Shown here piece by piece: positions 47,838 through 58,253 of a stretch of 64,000 bases of DNA; within the stretch, counting starts at the first letter, position 1, and each line of letters starts with the position of its first letter. This DNA comes from Ancylobacter pratisalsi (GTDB lineage Bacteria; Pseudomonadota; Alphaproteobacteria; Rhizobiales; Xanthobacteraceae). The stretch is from assembly GCF_010669125.1 (NCBI RefSeq), contig NZ_CP048630.1, forward strand, positions 2,492,001 to 2,556,000, given 5' to 3'. A model generated the notes under the pieces. That model searched no databases and was not told the origin of the DNA. It saw only the letters and a program-made list of their open reading frames with translations. The position numbers and the translations under genes are program-made.

Positions 47838-50800
47838 ATGATCTCACGCTTCTTCATTGAACGGCCGGTTCTCTCGAACGTGCTGGCGCTGGTGTTCGTG
47901 CTGATCGGCTCGGTCGCGCTGTACACGCTTCCGGTCGCACAATATCCCAATGTCGTGCCGCCGACCGTGCAGGTGACGACGCTGTATCCGGGTGCGAGCG
48001 CGCGTACGCTGGTCGACACCGTCGCCTTGCCGATCGAACAGCAGGTCAATGGCGTCGAAGGCATGCTCTACATGCAGTCGACGAGCGCGTCCGACGGCAC
48101 CTACACGCTCACCATCACGTTCGCGATCGGCACGGATCCCGATTTCGCGCAGGTTCTGGTGCAGAATCGTGTCGCGATTGCCATGGCCTCGCTACCGCAG
48201 GCGGTCCAGGTCCAGGGCGTGACGACGCAGAAGAAGTCGACGGCGATCCTGCAGTTTGTCGCGCTCTATTCCCCCACCGATCAATTCGACAGCCTGTTTC
48301 TGGCCAATTACGGCATCATCAACCTGCAGGACGAGATCGCCCGCCTCGATGGCGTCGGCAGTGTGAGCGTGTTCGGCTCCGGTCAGTACGCCATGCGTGT
48401 CTGGCTCGATCCTGATCAGCTCCAGTCGCGCGGTCTGACCCCGCAGGACGTGATCGACGCCATCCAGCAGCAGAGCCAGGAGGTCGCCTCGGGCGTCGTC
48501 GGCATGCCGCCGGTGCCGAAGGGGCAGAATTTCCAGTACACGCTCACCATTGCCGGGCGTCTGAACGATGCGGCCGATTATGAGAACATCATCGTCAAGG
48601 TCAGCAATGCGGACGGCGGCCGAATAACGCGTCTACGCGATGTCGCGCGGGTCGAGCTCGGGGCGCAGACCTACAGCCAGACCTTTACTTTCAACGGGAA
48701 GCCCGCCGCGGCGCTCGGTATCTATCAGCTGCCGGAAGCTAATTCGCTCCAGGTCGCGACCGAAGTGCGGGCGAAGATGACCGAGCTCGCCAAGAATTTT
48801 CCGCCTGGCCTAGCCTATCAGGTGCCATTCGATACCACGATCTTCGTCAACGCGTCGATCAGTGAGGTCTACAAGACCCTGTTCGAAGCCGGCATTCTGG
48901 TCCTGATCGTCATCCTCGTCTTCCTCCAGGACTGGCGCGCGACACTGGTGCCGGCGACGACCGTGCCCGTCACCATCATCGGCACCTTCGCGGCCATGGC
49001 GGCGATGGGATTCTCGGTGAACCTGTCGACACTGTTCGCCATCGTGCTCGCCATCGGTATCGTGGTCGACGACGCCATCGTCATTGTGGAAGGCGTCGCC
49101 CGCCACATCGAGGCGGGCCTGCCGGGCCGGCAGGCGGCCGAGAAGGCGATGGACGAGCTGTTCGGGCCCATCATCGGCATCACACTTGTGCTGATGTCGG
49201 TCTTCATTCCAGCCGCTTTCATGCCGGGGCTGACCGGGCAGCTCTATCAGCAGTTCGCCCTCGTCATTGCCGCCACCGCCTTCATTTCCGCCATCAACGC
49301 GATGACGCTCAAGCCGACGCAGTGCGCGCTCTGGCTGCGTCCGCCCGTGCCGCTGGAGAAGCGTAATTTCTTCTACCGTGGCTTCAACGCGGTCTATGAC
49401 AAGGCGGAGCATTGGTATGCCGGCCTCATCAAGCGCATGGTCCATGTGAGCTATATCACCGTGTCCGTGGCTCTGGTGCTGATCGGCGTGGCGATCTGGG
49501 GCCTGACCCGGGTTCCCACCGGCTTCCTGCCGACCGAAGATCAGGGTTATGTGCTGATCGGCGCGCAACTGCCTGACGCCGCCTCGCTGCAGCGCACCGA
49601 CGCGGTGATGAAGCAGATTTCGGACATTGCCTCGAAGAACCCCGCCGTCGACAACGTGATCGCGATCTCGGGCATTTCGGTTCTGGACAATAACGCGACC
49701 CTTCCCAATGCCGGCGTTGCCTATGTCATGCTCAAGGACTGGGGCGTGCGCGACAAGGACGGCGAAGGGCTGCTCTGGGTCTACGAGTCGCTGAACAAGG
49801 CTCTCAAGGATGTCGAGGGCGCGCGCACCTTCGTGCTGGTTCCGCCGCCGATCCAGGGCATCGGCAACGCGTCCGGTTTCACCATGATGGTGGAATCAAA
49901 GAACGGCAGCTTCGATTTCGTGGAGTTGCAAAGCGTTACCCAGCAGATCGTGAAGAACGCGTCCAGCCAGTCGGCGCTTCAGCATCTGAGCACCTCGTTC
50001 CGCGCCAGCGTGCCGCAGCTTTTCCTGGAGATAGACCGTGTCAAGGCGGAGACGCTGGGCGTCACGGTTGGACAGGTGTTCTCGACGGTCCAGGGCTATG
50101 TGGGCTCAAGCTACGTCACTCAGTTCAACCAGTTCGGGCAGACCTTCCAGGCCTATATCCAGGCGGAGGCCGACTTCCGGCGTACGCCTGAGGAAATCCT
50201 GAATCTCAAGATCCGCACCCCGACGGGCGTTATGGTGCCGCTCGGCACGCTCGCCACGGTGCGGCCGATGTTTGGGCCGCCGCTGGTCACGCTGTACAAC
50301 CTCTATCCGGCCGCCACGATCGTAGGCAGCCAGGCGACGGGCTTCAGCTCCGGTCAGGCGATCGACATCATGGCGCAGGTGGCGGACCAGACCCTGCCCA
50401 AGGGCATGGGCTTCAACTGGAGCGCCATGTCCTACCAGGAAGTGGCGGTCGGCAACGAGGTCTACTTCGTCTTCGGGCTTGCCATCCTGCTGGTCTATTT
50501 CGTGCTCGCGGGCCAGTACGAAAGCTGGATCCAGCCGTTCTCAGTGCTGCTCGCCGTGCCGCTCGCTCTGCTCGGCACCGTGGGGGCGCTCACCGGTATC
50601 GGCATCGCCAATAACCTTTATACCCAGATCGGTCTTATTCTGCTGATCGCGCTGTCGGCCAAGAACGCGATCCTCATCGTCGAGTTCGCGCGCGAGAAAC
50701 GTGCGGAGGGTATGGAGATCATGGACGCGGCGGTGGAGGCGGCGAGACTGCGTTTCCGCCCGATCCTGATGACCTCCTTCGCCTTCATTCTCGGCGTGCT

Positions 50801-51017
50801 GCCGCTGGTGCTGGCGACCGGCGCGGGTGCCAATTCGCGCAAGTCGATCGGCATTGCCGTGTTCTCGGGCATGCTTGCCTCGACGTGTCTGGCGGTGTTG
50901 TTCGTGCCGTCCTTCTACACGGTGCTCCAGCGCTTCGAGGAGTGGCGCATGCGCCGCGGTGGTAAGCAGCCGGAGACGCCGACCCATCCCGCAGGCGAGC
51001 CCAAGCCGACGGCCTGA
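47838..51017 (+). CDS. RND multidrug efflux pump, HAE1 (AcrB/MexB) family
   Basis: The 1059-residue protein begins at MISRFFIERPVLSNVLALVF (ATG 47838, behind GAAGGTCAGAGCC). It has two sets of membrane helices around two periplasmic loops. The proton-relay residues are present: the Asp pair in IGIVVDDAIVIVEG (helix 4) and Lys in LIALSAKNAILIVEF (helix 10). It exports hydrophobic compounds with the adaptor 46 bp upstream. No outer-membrane factor gene follows. Confidence 0.96.
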   Translation: MISRFFIERPVLSNVLALVFVLIGSVALYTLPVAQYPNVVPPTVQVTTLYPGASARTLVDTVALPIEQQVNGVEGMLYMQSTSASDGTYTLTITFAIGTDPDFAQVLVQNRVAIAMASLPQAVQVQGVTTQKKSTAILQFVALYSPTDQFDSLFLANYGIINLQDEIARLDGVGSVSVFGSGQYAMRVWLDPDQLQSRGLTPQDVIDAIQQQSQEVASGVVGMPPVPKGQNFQYTLTIAGRLNDAADYENIIVKVSNADGGRITRLRDVARVELGAQTYSQTFTFNGKPAAALGIYQLPEANSLQVATEVRAKMTELAKNFPPGLAYQVPFDTTIFVNASISEVYKTLFEAGILVLIVILVFLQDWRATLVPATTVPVTIIGTFAAMAAMGFSVNLSTLFAIVLAIGIVVDDAIVIVEGVARHIEAGLPGRQAAEKAMDELFGPIIGITLVLMSVFIPAAFMPGLTGQLYQQFALVIAATAFISAINAMTLKPTQCALWLRPPVPLEKRNFFYRGFNAVYDKAEHWYAGLIKRMVHVSYITVSVALVLIGVAIWGLTRVPTGFLPTEDQGYVLIGAQLPDAASLQRTDAVMKQISDIASKNPAVDNVIAISGISVLDNNATLPNAGVAYVMLKDWGVRDKDGEGLLWVYESLNKALKDVEGARTFVLVPPPIQGIGNASGFTMMVESKNGSFDFVELQSVTQQIVKNASSQSALQHLSTSFRASVPQLFLEIDRVKAETLGVTVGQVFSTVQGYVGSSYVTQFNQFGQTFQAYIQAEADFRRTPEEILNLKIRTPTGVMVPLGTLATVRPMFGPPLVTLYNLYPAATIVGSQATGFSSGQAIDIMAQVADQTLPKGMGFNWSAMSYQEVAVGNEVYFVFGLAILLVYFVLAGQYESWIQPFSVLLAVPLALLGTVGALTGIGIANNLYTQIGLILLIALSAKNAILIVEFAREKRAEGMEIMDAAVEAARLRFRPILMTSFAFILGVLPLVLATGAGANSRKSIGIAVFSGMLASTCLAVLFVPSFYTVLQRFEEWRMRRGGKQPETPTHPAGEPKPTA

Positions 51018-51287
51018 GCCGCCGGCTTCGGGGGGCGGGGGCACGCGGTTTGGCCTCGTTTCGTGGCGACCGCCTGAATTTGCGGCAATGTTCTGCTGTT
51101 TCGAAGAGCGGGCGTGAGCCTACGCCGCCGCGAGCTTTTGCGAAGGCCTCTTGGCGCGTCTGCTCCAAGGGATTGGCTGTATCAAGCCGGCATGAATTGT
51201 GCGTTCATCATGAGATGTCTTGGTTCCGCGACCTCGTGCTTCTAAGCTCGGTCGCCGCGCCGCGGTCCTGCAGTTCAGTTGGTGCCT

Positions 51288-54200
51288 ATGACAATCTTTG
51301 CGAGCCTTCATCACGTTACGAGCTACAAGTATGATCGCCCCGTCGCGCTCGGGCCTCAGATCATCCGGCTCCGCCCGGCACCTCATTGTCGCACTCCTGT
51401 AAGAAGCTATTCGCTGAAGGTCACGCCGGCCAATCACTTCGTGAACTGGCAGCAGGATCCGTTCGGCAACTGGATGGCCCGCTTCGTCTTTCCCGAGAAG
51501 GGCACGGAGTTCCGCATCGAGGTCGACCTGATTGCGGACATGACCGTCTACAATCCGTTCGATTTCTTCGTCGAGGAATTCGCCGAGACGCTGCCTTTCG
51601 TCTATCCGACGGCGCTCGCAAAGGAGCTCATCCCTTATCTTGAGGCCGAGGAGGGGGGACCCCTGCTCGAAGCCTATGTGGAGAAGGTGCGCCCGGAGAA
51701 CGGCGAGCCGACGGTCGATTATCTGGTCAAGCTCAACCAGCAGCTCCAGTCCGATGTGAACTATCTCATCCGCATGGAGCCCGGCGTTCAGGCTCCCGAC
51801 GAGACGCTCAAGCTCGCCGCGGGTTCCTGCCGCGATTCAGGCTGGCTTCTGGTGCAGATCCTGCGCCGGCTCGGTCTCGCGGCGCGTTTCGTCTCGGGCT
51901 ATCTCATCCAGCTGAAACCCGATGTGAAGGCGCTCGACGGTCCTGCCGGTACGGATGTCGATTTCACCGATCTCCATGCCTGGTGCGAGGTCTATCTGCC
52001 GGGCGCCGGGTGGATCGGTCTTGATCCGACATCCGGCCTGCTCTGCGGTGAAAGCCATCTCCCGCTGTGCGCCACGCCGAACTATGCCTCGGCGGCACCG
52101 ATCTCCGGTTCCTACGCTGCCGATGGCGAGACCCGGACCGATTTCGAGTTCGACATGCGGGTGACGCGCGTCGCCGAAAAGCCCCGCGTCACACTGCCGT
52201 TTTCGGACGATTCCTGGGCGTCGCTCGACGCGCTCGGCGACCGTGTCGATGCGGATCTTGCCGCGCAGGATGTCCGCCTCACCATGGGCGGTGAGCCAAC
52301 GTTCATTTCCATCGACGACTATCAGGGCGCGGAGTGGAACACGTCCGCCGTGGGGCCGACCAAGCGCATGCGCGCGGATGATCTGATCCGCCGTCTGCGC
52401 AAGCGTTTCGCGCCGGGCGGCATGATGCACTACGGGCAGGGGAAGTGGTATCCCGGCGAAAGCCTGCCGCGCTGGACCTTCTCACTGTATTGGCGCAAGG
52501 ACGGCAGGCCCATCTGGCGTAATCCCGACCTCATCGCCACTGAGAGCCTCGCCTCCGCGACGATAGAGGATGCGCGCCTCTTCACGGAAGGGCTTGCCGA
52601 GCGTCTCGGTCTGGGCCCCACCTATGCGACGCCAGCCTTTGAGGACCCTGCCCACTGGGTGCTGAAGGAAGGCGACCTGCCCGACAATGTGGACCCGTTT
52701 GATTCCAAGCTGGAAGACCCGGAGGCGCGTGCCCGGCTGACGCGTGTGTTCGAGCGTGGACTTGGGCGGCCGACCGGTTATGTGCTGCCGGTGCAGCGCT
52801 GGCAGAGCCGCTCGAAGCCGAGCTGGATCAGCGAGAAGTGGCGGTTCCGCCGCGGCAGGCTGTTCCTGGTGCCCGGCGATTCTCCTGTGGGCTACCGGCT
52901 GCCGCTGGCGAGTTTGCCCTGGGTACCCCCCGCGGCCTATCCCTACGTCAATCCAGCCGACCCGATGACGATCACCGGCGACCTGCCGGACGCGGAGACG
53001 CTGCATCAACTCTATCGCCGCACATCCACCGATGACAGCCAGCAGGATCAGGTGGATCAGGTCCTCACCGGAACCGGTTCGGTGCGAACCGCGCTGTCGG
53101 TGGAACCTCGCGATGGCCGGATCTGCATCTTCATGCCGCCGACCGAGCGCCTCGAGGACTATCTCGAACTGCTCGCCGCGGTCGAGGTCACGGCGGACGA
53201 ACTGAAGCTCCCGGTGCATGTCGAGGGCTACACGCCTCCGGTGGACCCGCGCCTCAACGTCATTCGCGTCGCGCCTGATCCGGGCGTGATCGAAGTCAAC
53301 GTGCATCCCGCCTCGAACTGGAAGACCTGCGTCGAGATCACGCGCGATCTGTATGAAGAGGCGCGCCTGTCGCGGCTCGGCACCGAGAAGTTCATGGTCG
53401 ACGGGCGCCACACCGGTACGGGCGGCGGCAACCATGTTGTGGTGGGTGGCGCCACGCCGGCGGACAGCCCGTTCCTGCGTCGGCCGGACCTGCTCAAGAG
53501 CTTGGTTACCTATTGGCAGCGCCATCCTTCGCTCTCCTATCTTTTCTCGGGGCTCTTCATCGGCCCGACGAGCCAGGCGCCACGCATCGACGAGGCACGG
53601 CACGACAGCCTGTACGAGCTTGAGATCGCCATGTCGCACGTGCCGGTTCCGGGCACCGGACAAGCGCCGCCGCCGTGGCTGGTGGACCGCCTGTTCCGGA
53701 ACCTCCTGACCGATGTCACGGGCAACACGCATCGCTCGGAAATCTGCATCGACAAGCTGTTTTCGCCGGACGGGCCGACGGGACGGCTTGGCCTGGTGGA
53801 ATTCCGGTCCTTCGAAATGCCGCCGGACTGGCGCATGAGCCTTGCCCAGCAGCTTCTGGTGCGGGCTCTCATCGCCTGGTTCTGGCGCGAGCCGCAGGAA
53901 GGCCCGCTGGCCCGCTGGGGGACCGCGCTGGCGGACCGTTTCATGCTGCCGCATTTTGTCTGGTCGGACTTCACCGACGTGCTGAAGGATCTCGGCCGCG
54001 CCGGCTATCCGTTCGATCCAATGTGGTTCGAGGCCCAGCGCGAGTTCCGCTTTCCCTTCTTTGGGCAGGTCGAGTATGGCGGCGTGTCGCTGGAGTTGCG
54101 GCAGGCGTTGGAGCCATGGCACGTGCTCGGTGAGGAGGGGGCCGTGGGCGGCACGGTTCGCTTTGTCGATTCGTCGGTCGAGCGGCTACAGGCCCGCGTC

Positions 54201-54599
54201 GAGGGGCTGAACCCGATCCGCCACATCGTCACCTGCAATGGCCGGCGGCTGCCGCTGGTGCCGACCGGGCGTTTCGGGGAGTATGTTGCGGGCCTGCGCT
54301 TCAAGGCGTGGCAGCCCGCCTCCGGATTGCACCCCACCATCCCGGTCCACGCCCCGCTGACCTTCGACATCGTCGATCTGTGGTCAAACCGTTCGCTGGG
54401 CGGCTGCGTCTACCATGTCGCGCATCCGGGCGGACGCAATTATGAGACTTTCCCGGTGAATTCCTACGAAGCGCAGGCCAGACGTCTGGCGCGGTTCCAG
54501 GATTACGGCCACACTCCCGGCTACCTGTTCGTTCCGCCGGAAGAGCCGACGTCGGAGTTCCCGACCACGCTCGACCTGCGGCGCCCGGCCAATATCTGA
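51288..54599 (+). CDS. Transglutaminase-family protein with DUF2126
   Basis: The 1103-residue protein has a bacterial transglutaminase N-terminal region and papain-like core: catalytic Cys181 in [16 protein letters not shown], His230 in [16 protein letters not shown] and Asp246 in GLDPT. The rest is DUF2126 (from about residue 330; [32 protein letters not shown]). The start at ATG 51288 is preferred to TTG 51279. This gene is known to cluster with the ATP-grasp/alpha-E and small transglutaminase genes that follow. A peptide-modification role has been proposed for such clusters; the substrate is unknown. Confidence 0.93.
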   Translation: MTIFASLHHVTSYKYDRPVALGPQIIRLRPAPHCRTPVRSYSLKVTPANHFVNWQQDPFGNWMARFVFPEKGTEFRIEVDLIADMTVYNPFDFFVEEFAETLPFVYPTALAKELIPYLEAEEGGPLLEAYVEKVRPENGEPTVDYLVKLNQQLQSDVNYLIRMEPGVQAPDETLKLAAGSCRDSGWLLVQILRRLGLAARFVSGYLIQLKPDVKALDGPAGTDVDFTDLHAWCEVYLPGAGWIGLDPTSGLLCGESHLPLCATPNYASAAPISGSYAADGETRTDFEFDMRVTRVAEKPRVTLPFSDDSWASLDALGDRVDADLAAQDVRLTMGGEPTFISIDDYQGAEWNTSAVGPTKRMRADDLIRRLRKRFAPGGMMHYGQGKWYPGESLPRWTFSLYWRKDGRPIWRNPDLIATESLASATIEDARLFTEGLAERLGLGPTYATPAFEDPAHWVLKEGDLPDNVDPFDSKLEDPEARARLTRVFERGLGRPTGYVLPVQRWQSRSKPSWISEKWRFRRGRLFLVPGDSPVGYRLPLASLPWVPPAAYPYVNPADPMTITGDLPDAETLHQLYRRTSTDDSQQDQVDQVLTGTGSVRTALSVEPRDGRICIFMPPTERLEDYLELLAAVEVTADELKLPVHVEGYTPPVDPRLNVIRVAPDPGVIEVNVHPASNWKTCVEITRDLYEEARLSRLGTEKFMVDGRHTGTGGGNHVVVGGATPADSPFLRRPDLLKSLVTYWQRHPSLSYLFSGLFIGPTSQAPRIDEARHDSLYELEIAMSHVPVPGTGQAPPPWLVDRLFRNLLTDVTGNTHRSEICIDKLFSPDGPTGRLGLVEFRSFEMPPDWRMSLAQQLLVRALIAWFWREPQEGPLARWGTALADRFMLPHFVWSDFTDVLKDLGRAGYPFDPMWFEAQREFRFPFFGQVEYGGVSLELRQALEPWHVLGEEGAVGGTVRFVDSSVERLQARVEGLNPIRHIVTCNGRRLPLVPTGRFGEYVAGLRFKAWQPASGLHPTIPVHAPLTFDIVDLWSNRSLGGCVYHVAHPGGRNYETFPVNSYEAQARRLARFQDYGHTPGYLFVPPEEPTSEFPTTLDLRRPANI

Positions 54600-54638
54600 C
54601 GGGTCGTAGCAGGACGTGTAAGCGCCCAAGCATCGCTT

Positions 54639-54679
54639 GCCCGCTCCCAGCCACGAGCTGGGAGCGGGCGGAGCTTTTT
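54639..54679 (+). terminator. Strong hairpin-T-run between transglutaminase and ATP-grasp genes
   Basis: A perfect 13-bp stem (GCCCGCTCCCAGC / GCTGGGAGCGGGC), 5-base loop, and TTTTT shortly after. It lies between two same-strand genes of one conserved cluster, so the second gene probably has its own promoter or is attenuated. Confidence 0.85.
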
Positions 54680-54699
54680 GGGCGTGCGGAGAGGAACAG

Positions 54700-57216
54700 A
54701 TGCCCAGACGCAGTGACCCGAGGTTGCGCACGCGCCGCTTCGAGGAGGACGCGGTCGCCGCGCTGCTGGCCGGATACCGGCCGCTTCCCGGAGTGCATGA
54801 CGAACTCGTCTCGGCAGATGGCCAGCCGCGTCGGCACTGGACGTCGATGCTTGCGGCGCTGGCCGAGATGGGGGTCGACGAGGTCAATCGCAGCTTCGCG
54901 GCGGCGGATCGGCAGCTGTATCGCTCGGGCGTGTTCTACCGTGTCTACGGCGACCCCAATGGTGGCGAACGGCCCTGGCCGCTCTCGCATCTTCCCCTTG
55001 TCATTGACGGCGAGGAATGGCGGATGTTGGAGCGCGGGCTGATCCAGCGTGCGCAGATGCTGGAAGGCGTGCTTGCCGACCTCTACGGCGCGGGAAATCT
55101 GGTGCGTTCGGGCGTGCTGCCGGCGGCGGTGGTGGCCGGCAGTCCGGAGTTCCTGCGCCCGATGGTGGGCGTTGATCCTCATGGCGGCAGTTTCCTGCGC
55201 ATCTACGCGGCGGATATCGGTCGGGGTCCCGACGGGCGCTGGTGGGTGTTGTCGGACCGCACCCAGTCGCCATCGGGCGCGGGTTATGCGTTGGAAAACC
55301 GCATTGCCATCGCCCGTGCTCTGCCGGAGCTGGCCCGCTCGCTCAACGTCGTGCGTCTCGCCGGCTACTTCCAGGCGTTGCGCGCGGGGTTGACGCGCCT
55401 CGACCGCTCGGGCGAGGGCAGGGTAGGCCTGCTGACACCCGGACCGCTCAACGAAACCTATTTCGAGCACGCCTATCTCGCCCGCTATCTCGGCTTCGTC
55501 CTGCTGGAGGGCGAGGACCTCACGGTGCGCGACAACGTGGTCTATGTGCGGACCGTGGCGGGGCTCAAACGGGTCGACGTGCTGATGCGTCGCCTGGATT
55601 CGGATTTCTGCGACCCGCTGGAGCTCAATCCGCGCTCGCGCCTCGGCATTCCGGGTCTCGTGCAGGCAATCCGCTCGGGCGGCGTCGCGGTGGTGAATGC
55701 CGTCGGAGCCGGTATCGCCGAAGCCCCGGCGATGATGGGGTTCTATCCGCGCCTTGGACAGGAGGTGGTCGGCGAGGACCTCGTCCTGCCCAATGTCGCC
55801 ACGTGGTGGTGCGGCCAGAAGGCCGAAAGCGAGCGCGTGCTCGATACTCTTGACGACCTCGTGCTTTCACCGGCTTTCCAGCGTCCCTTGCGTGGGCTGA
55901 TGGACAAGGGGCCTGTGATCGGCGCGGATCTCGATCCGGCCCACCGCGTCTTGATCCAGAACGCCATCCGCACCCGCGGCGTCGATATCGTGGGCCAGGA
56001 GGCGGTGCGTCTGTCCACCATGCCGGTCTGGCGCGATGGGCGGCTGGAGCCACGTCCTTTCATTCTGCGCATCTTTGTTGCCGCGACCGAGAATGGCTGG
56101 AAGGTCATGCCGGGTGGCTTCTGTCGCGTTTCCGACAGCCTGGATGCGCGCGCCGTCACCATGCAGAGCGGCGGTCGGTCGGCCGATGTCTGGGTGCTCG
56201 ACGAACGCAAGGTCGAGCAGATAACGCTGCTGCCGCAGACGGGCCAGGCGGAAATCAAGCGACAGACAGGCCCATTGCCGAGCCGTGCCGCGGATAATTT
56301 TTTCTGGCTGGGTCGTTATCTGGAGCGCGCCGAGACCACGTTGAGGTTGCTGCGTACGCTTGTCGGGCGGCTCTCGTCTTCGGCGGAGGGGGGCGGTGCA
56401 TCGGTCGGCAAGCTCATCGGTCTGCTGCAGTTTTCCAATGCGATTCCGGAGGACCTTGCCCGCACCCGCCCGGCGCGGCATGCGCTGGCGGCGCTCACCC
56501 GACGCGACCTGCCGGGCGCGCTGCCCAACATTCTGGAGGCGGCGCGCAAGACCGCCGCTGTTATTCGCGACCGGCTGTCACCGGATGCATGGCGCACTTT
56601 GGCTGATCTCGCGGCCATGATGGAGGAACCGGTGCCTGCGGCGGCGAGCGCGCAGGCGGACGCCTATGAGCGCTCCGACAGGGCGTTGCGCGCGCTCGCG
56701 GCCTTTTCGGGTCTTGCCTCGGAGAACATGAACAGACTCGCGGGGTGGCGTTTCCTCGATCTGGGTCGTCGTGTCGAACGCGGCATCGCCACCTGCCGCT
56801 TCGCCCGCGTTCTGGTGGGCGAGGCGGCAACTGCCGGCATGCTCGATGTGCTCCTGGAACTCTGCGACAGCCAGATCACCTATCGCTCGCGCTATGTGAT
56901 GGCGGAAAGCCGGGCTCCGGTGCTCGACCTGGTCCTTCTGGATCCGGTTAACCCGCGGTCGCTGGCTTTTCAGATCGAGGCGATCATGGGCCATCTCGAC
57001 GCGCTGCCCGGCCATGTGGGCGACGAGCCGCCCCCTCCTGAAGAGCGACTCGCCGCGCGGCTTGTTGCCTCGATGAAGGCGTTTGATGCGCTCGAATTCG
57101 ACGATGAGCGGCTGCGCGAACTGGAAGGCCAGCTCATGGAGCTTTCCAATGATGTTGCCGAGCGCTACTTCATCCACCACCTTCCGGTGGAGACGCCGTG
57201 GGACCTCATGGCATGA
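54700..57216 (+). CDS. Circularly permuted ATP-grasp protein fused to alpha-E domain
   Basis: The 838-residue protein starts at ATG 54700 behind GGAGAGGAAC. The N-terminal about 480 residues are a circularly permuted type 2 ATP-grasp domain (FLRIYAADIGRGPDGRWWVL, YALENRIAIARALPEL, GVAVVNAVGAGIAEAPAMMG, VWRDGRLEPRPFILRIF). The C-terminal part is an alpha-E helical domain (ADNFFWLGRYLERAETTLRL, RDLPGALPNILEAARKTAAV). The usual architecture is two separate or fused proteins; fusion is common. The stop overlaps the next start by 4 bases. Confidence 0.93.
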   Translation: MPRRSDPRLRTRRFEEDAVAALLAGYRPLPGVHDELVSADGQPRRHWTSMLAALAEMGVDEVNRSFAAADRQLYRSGVFYRVYGDPNGGERPWPLSHLPLVIDGEEWRMLERGLIQRAQMLEGVLADLYGAGNLVRSGVLPAAVVAGSPEFLRPMVGVDPHGGSFLRIYAADIGRGPDGRWWVLSDRTQSPSGAGYALENRIAIARALPELARSLNVVRLAGYFQALRAGLTRLDRSGEGRVGLLTPGPLNETYFEHAYLARYLGFVLLEGEDLTVRDNVVYVRTVAGLKRVDVLMRRLDSDFCDPLELNPRSRLGIPGLVQAIRSGGVAVVNAVGAGIAEAPAMMGFYPRLGQEVVGEDLVLPNVATWWCGQKAESERVLDTLDDLVLSPAFQRPLRGLMDKGPVIGADLDPAHRVLIQNAIRTRGVDIVGQEAVRLSTMPVWRDGRLEPRPFILRIFVAATENGWKVMPGGFCRVSDSLDARAVTMQSGGRSADVWVLDERKVEQITLLPQTGQAEIKRQTGPLPSRAADNFFWLGRYLERAETTLRLLRTLVGRLSSSAEGGGASVGKLIGLLQFSNAIPEDLARTRPARHALAALTRRDLPGALPNILEAARKTAAVIRDRLSPDAWRTLADLAAMMEEPVPAAASAQADAYERSDRALRALAAFSGLASENMNRLAGWRFLDLGRRVERGIATCRFARVLVGEAATAGMLDVLLELCDSQITYRSRYVMAESRAPVLDLVLLDPVNPRSLAFQIEAIMGHLDALPGHVGDEPPPPEERLAARLVASMKAFDALEFDDERLRELEGQLMELSNDVAERYFIHHLPVETPWDLMA

Positions 57217-58121
57217 TGTACGATATTCACCAGACAACGGCGTATCGTTACGCCAACGCTGTGCCGGTGGCGCGCCATGTGGTTCGCATGGTGCCGGTGG
57301 AGCGGGCGCTCCAGCGCGTGATCGTCAGCCATGTCCGCGTTGAACCCGAGCCGGTGGAGTGGACCGAGACGCGGGATTTCTTCGGCAACAGCGTGCTGCA
57401 TATCCGCATCGAGACACCCCATACCGACTTCAAGGTCCACACCCGCGCGCGTGTTGCGGTCGAGCCGGCGCCGGCGCTGGATGCGGAGGGCTCGGTGACG
57501 TGGGAGGAGGTGCGCGAGATGGTGGCCTCCAGCCGCGATCTGTCGGCCCAGTCCCCGGTTCATCACATCTATCCCAGTATCGCCGTCCCGCTCAGCTCGC
57601 CCATCACCGACTGGGCGAAACAGAGCTTCGCGCCGGACACGCCGATGCTCTCCGCGGCCATCGACCTGATGAACCGGATCTATGACGAGTTCACCTATGA
57701 TCCGCGCGCGACCGACGTCTCCACCCCGGCGCTGGAGGCTTTCAACATGCGTGCCGGTGTTTGCCAGGATTTCGCGCATATCATGATCGCAGGGCTGCGC
57801 GGCCTCGGGCTGCCGGCCGCCTATGTCAGCGGATTTCTGCGTACGGAGCCGCCACCGGGCAAGGAGCGGCTTCAGGGAGCGGACGCCACTCACGCCTGGG
57901 TGGCGGTGTGGTGTGGCCCCGAGATCGGATGGCAGGGCCTGGACCCGACCAATGCATTGCTGGTCTCGACCGACCATGTGGTACTCGCGGTCGGGCGCGA
58001 CTATGCAGACGTTGCCCCGATTGGCGGCGTGCTTCTCGGATCGGGCGGGCAGAAGCTCTCCGTCGCGGTCGACGTCATCCCGATCGACGCGGTGGCCCAG
58101 GCCAAGCCATTGGCCGAGTGA
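57213..58121 (+). CDS. Transglutaminase-like cysteine protease family protein
   Basis: The 302-residue protein starts at ATG 57213 in an ATGA overlap. It has a bacterial transglutaminase N-terminal beta domain (MMYDIHQTTAYRYANAVPVA) and a papain-like core with Cys184 (RAGVCQDFAHIMIAGLR), His227 (ATHAWVAVWCG) and Asp244 (GLDPTN), so the triad is complete. It is the last gene of the conserved three-gene cluster. Confidence 0.94.
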   Translation: MMYDIHQTTAYRYANAVPVARHVVRMVPVERALQRVIVSHVRVEPEPVEWTETRDFFGNSVLHIRIETPHTDFKVHTRARVAVEPAPALDAEGSVTWEEVREMVASSRDLSAQSPVHHIYPSIAVPLSSPITDWAKQSFAPDTPMLSAAIDLMNRIYDEFTYDPRATDVSTPALEAFNMRAGVCQDFAHIMIAGLRGLGLPAAYVSGFLRTEPPPGKERLQGADATHAWVAVWCGPEIGWQGLDPTNALLVSTDHVVLAVGRDYADVAPIGGVLLGSGGQKLSVAVDVIPIDAVAQAKPLAE

Positions 58122-58253
58122 CACCGGAGCGTGGACTGAACGCTCTGCCGCTTTCTCGATTCAATGAGATGGCAAAGCGCTTTAGACATAGGTGAGCCAG
58201 AAGACCGAATCGTGCCGCGGCCGCCCATGCGGTCTTTTCACCAGCGAGCCCCT

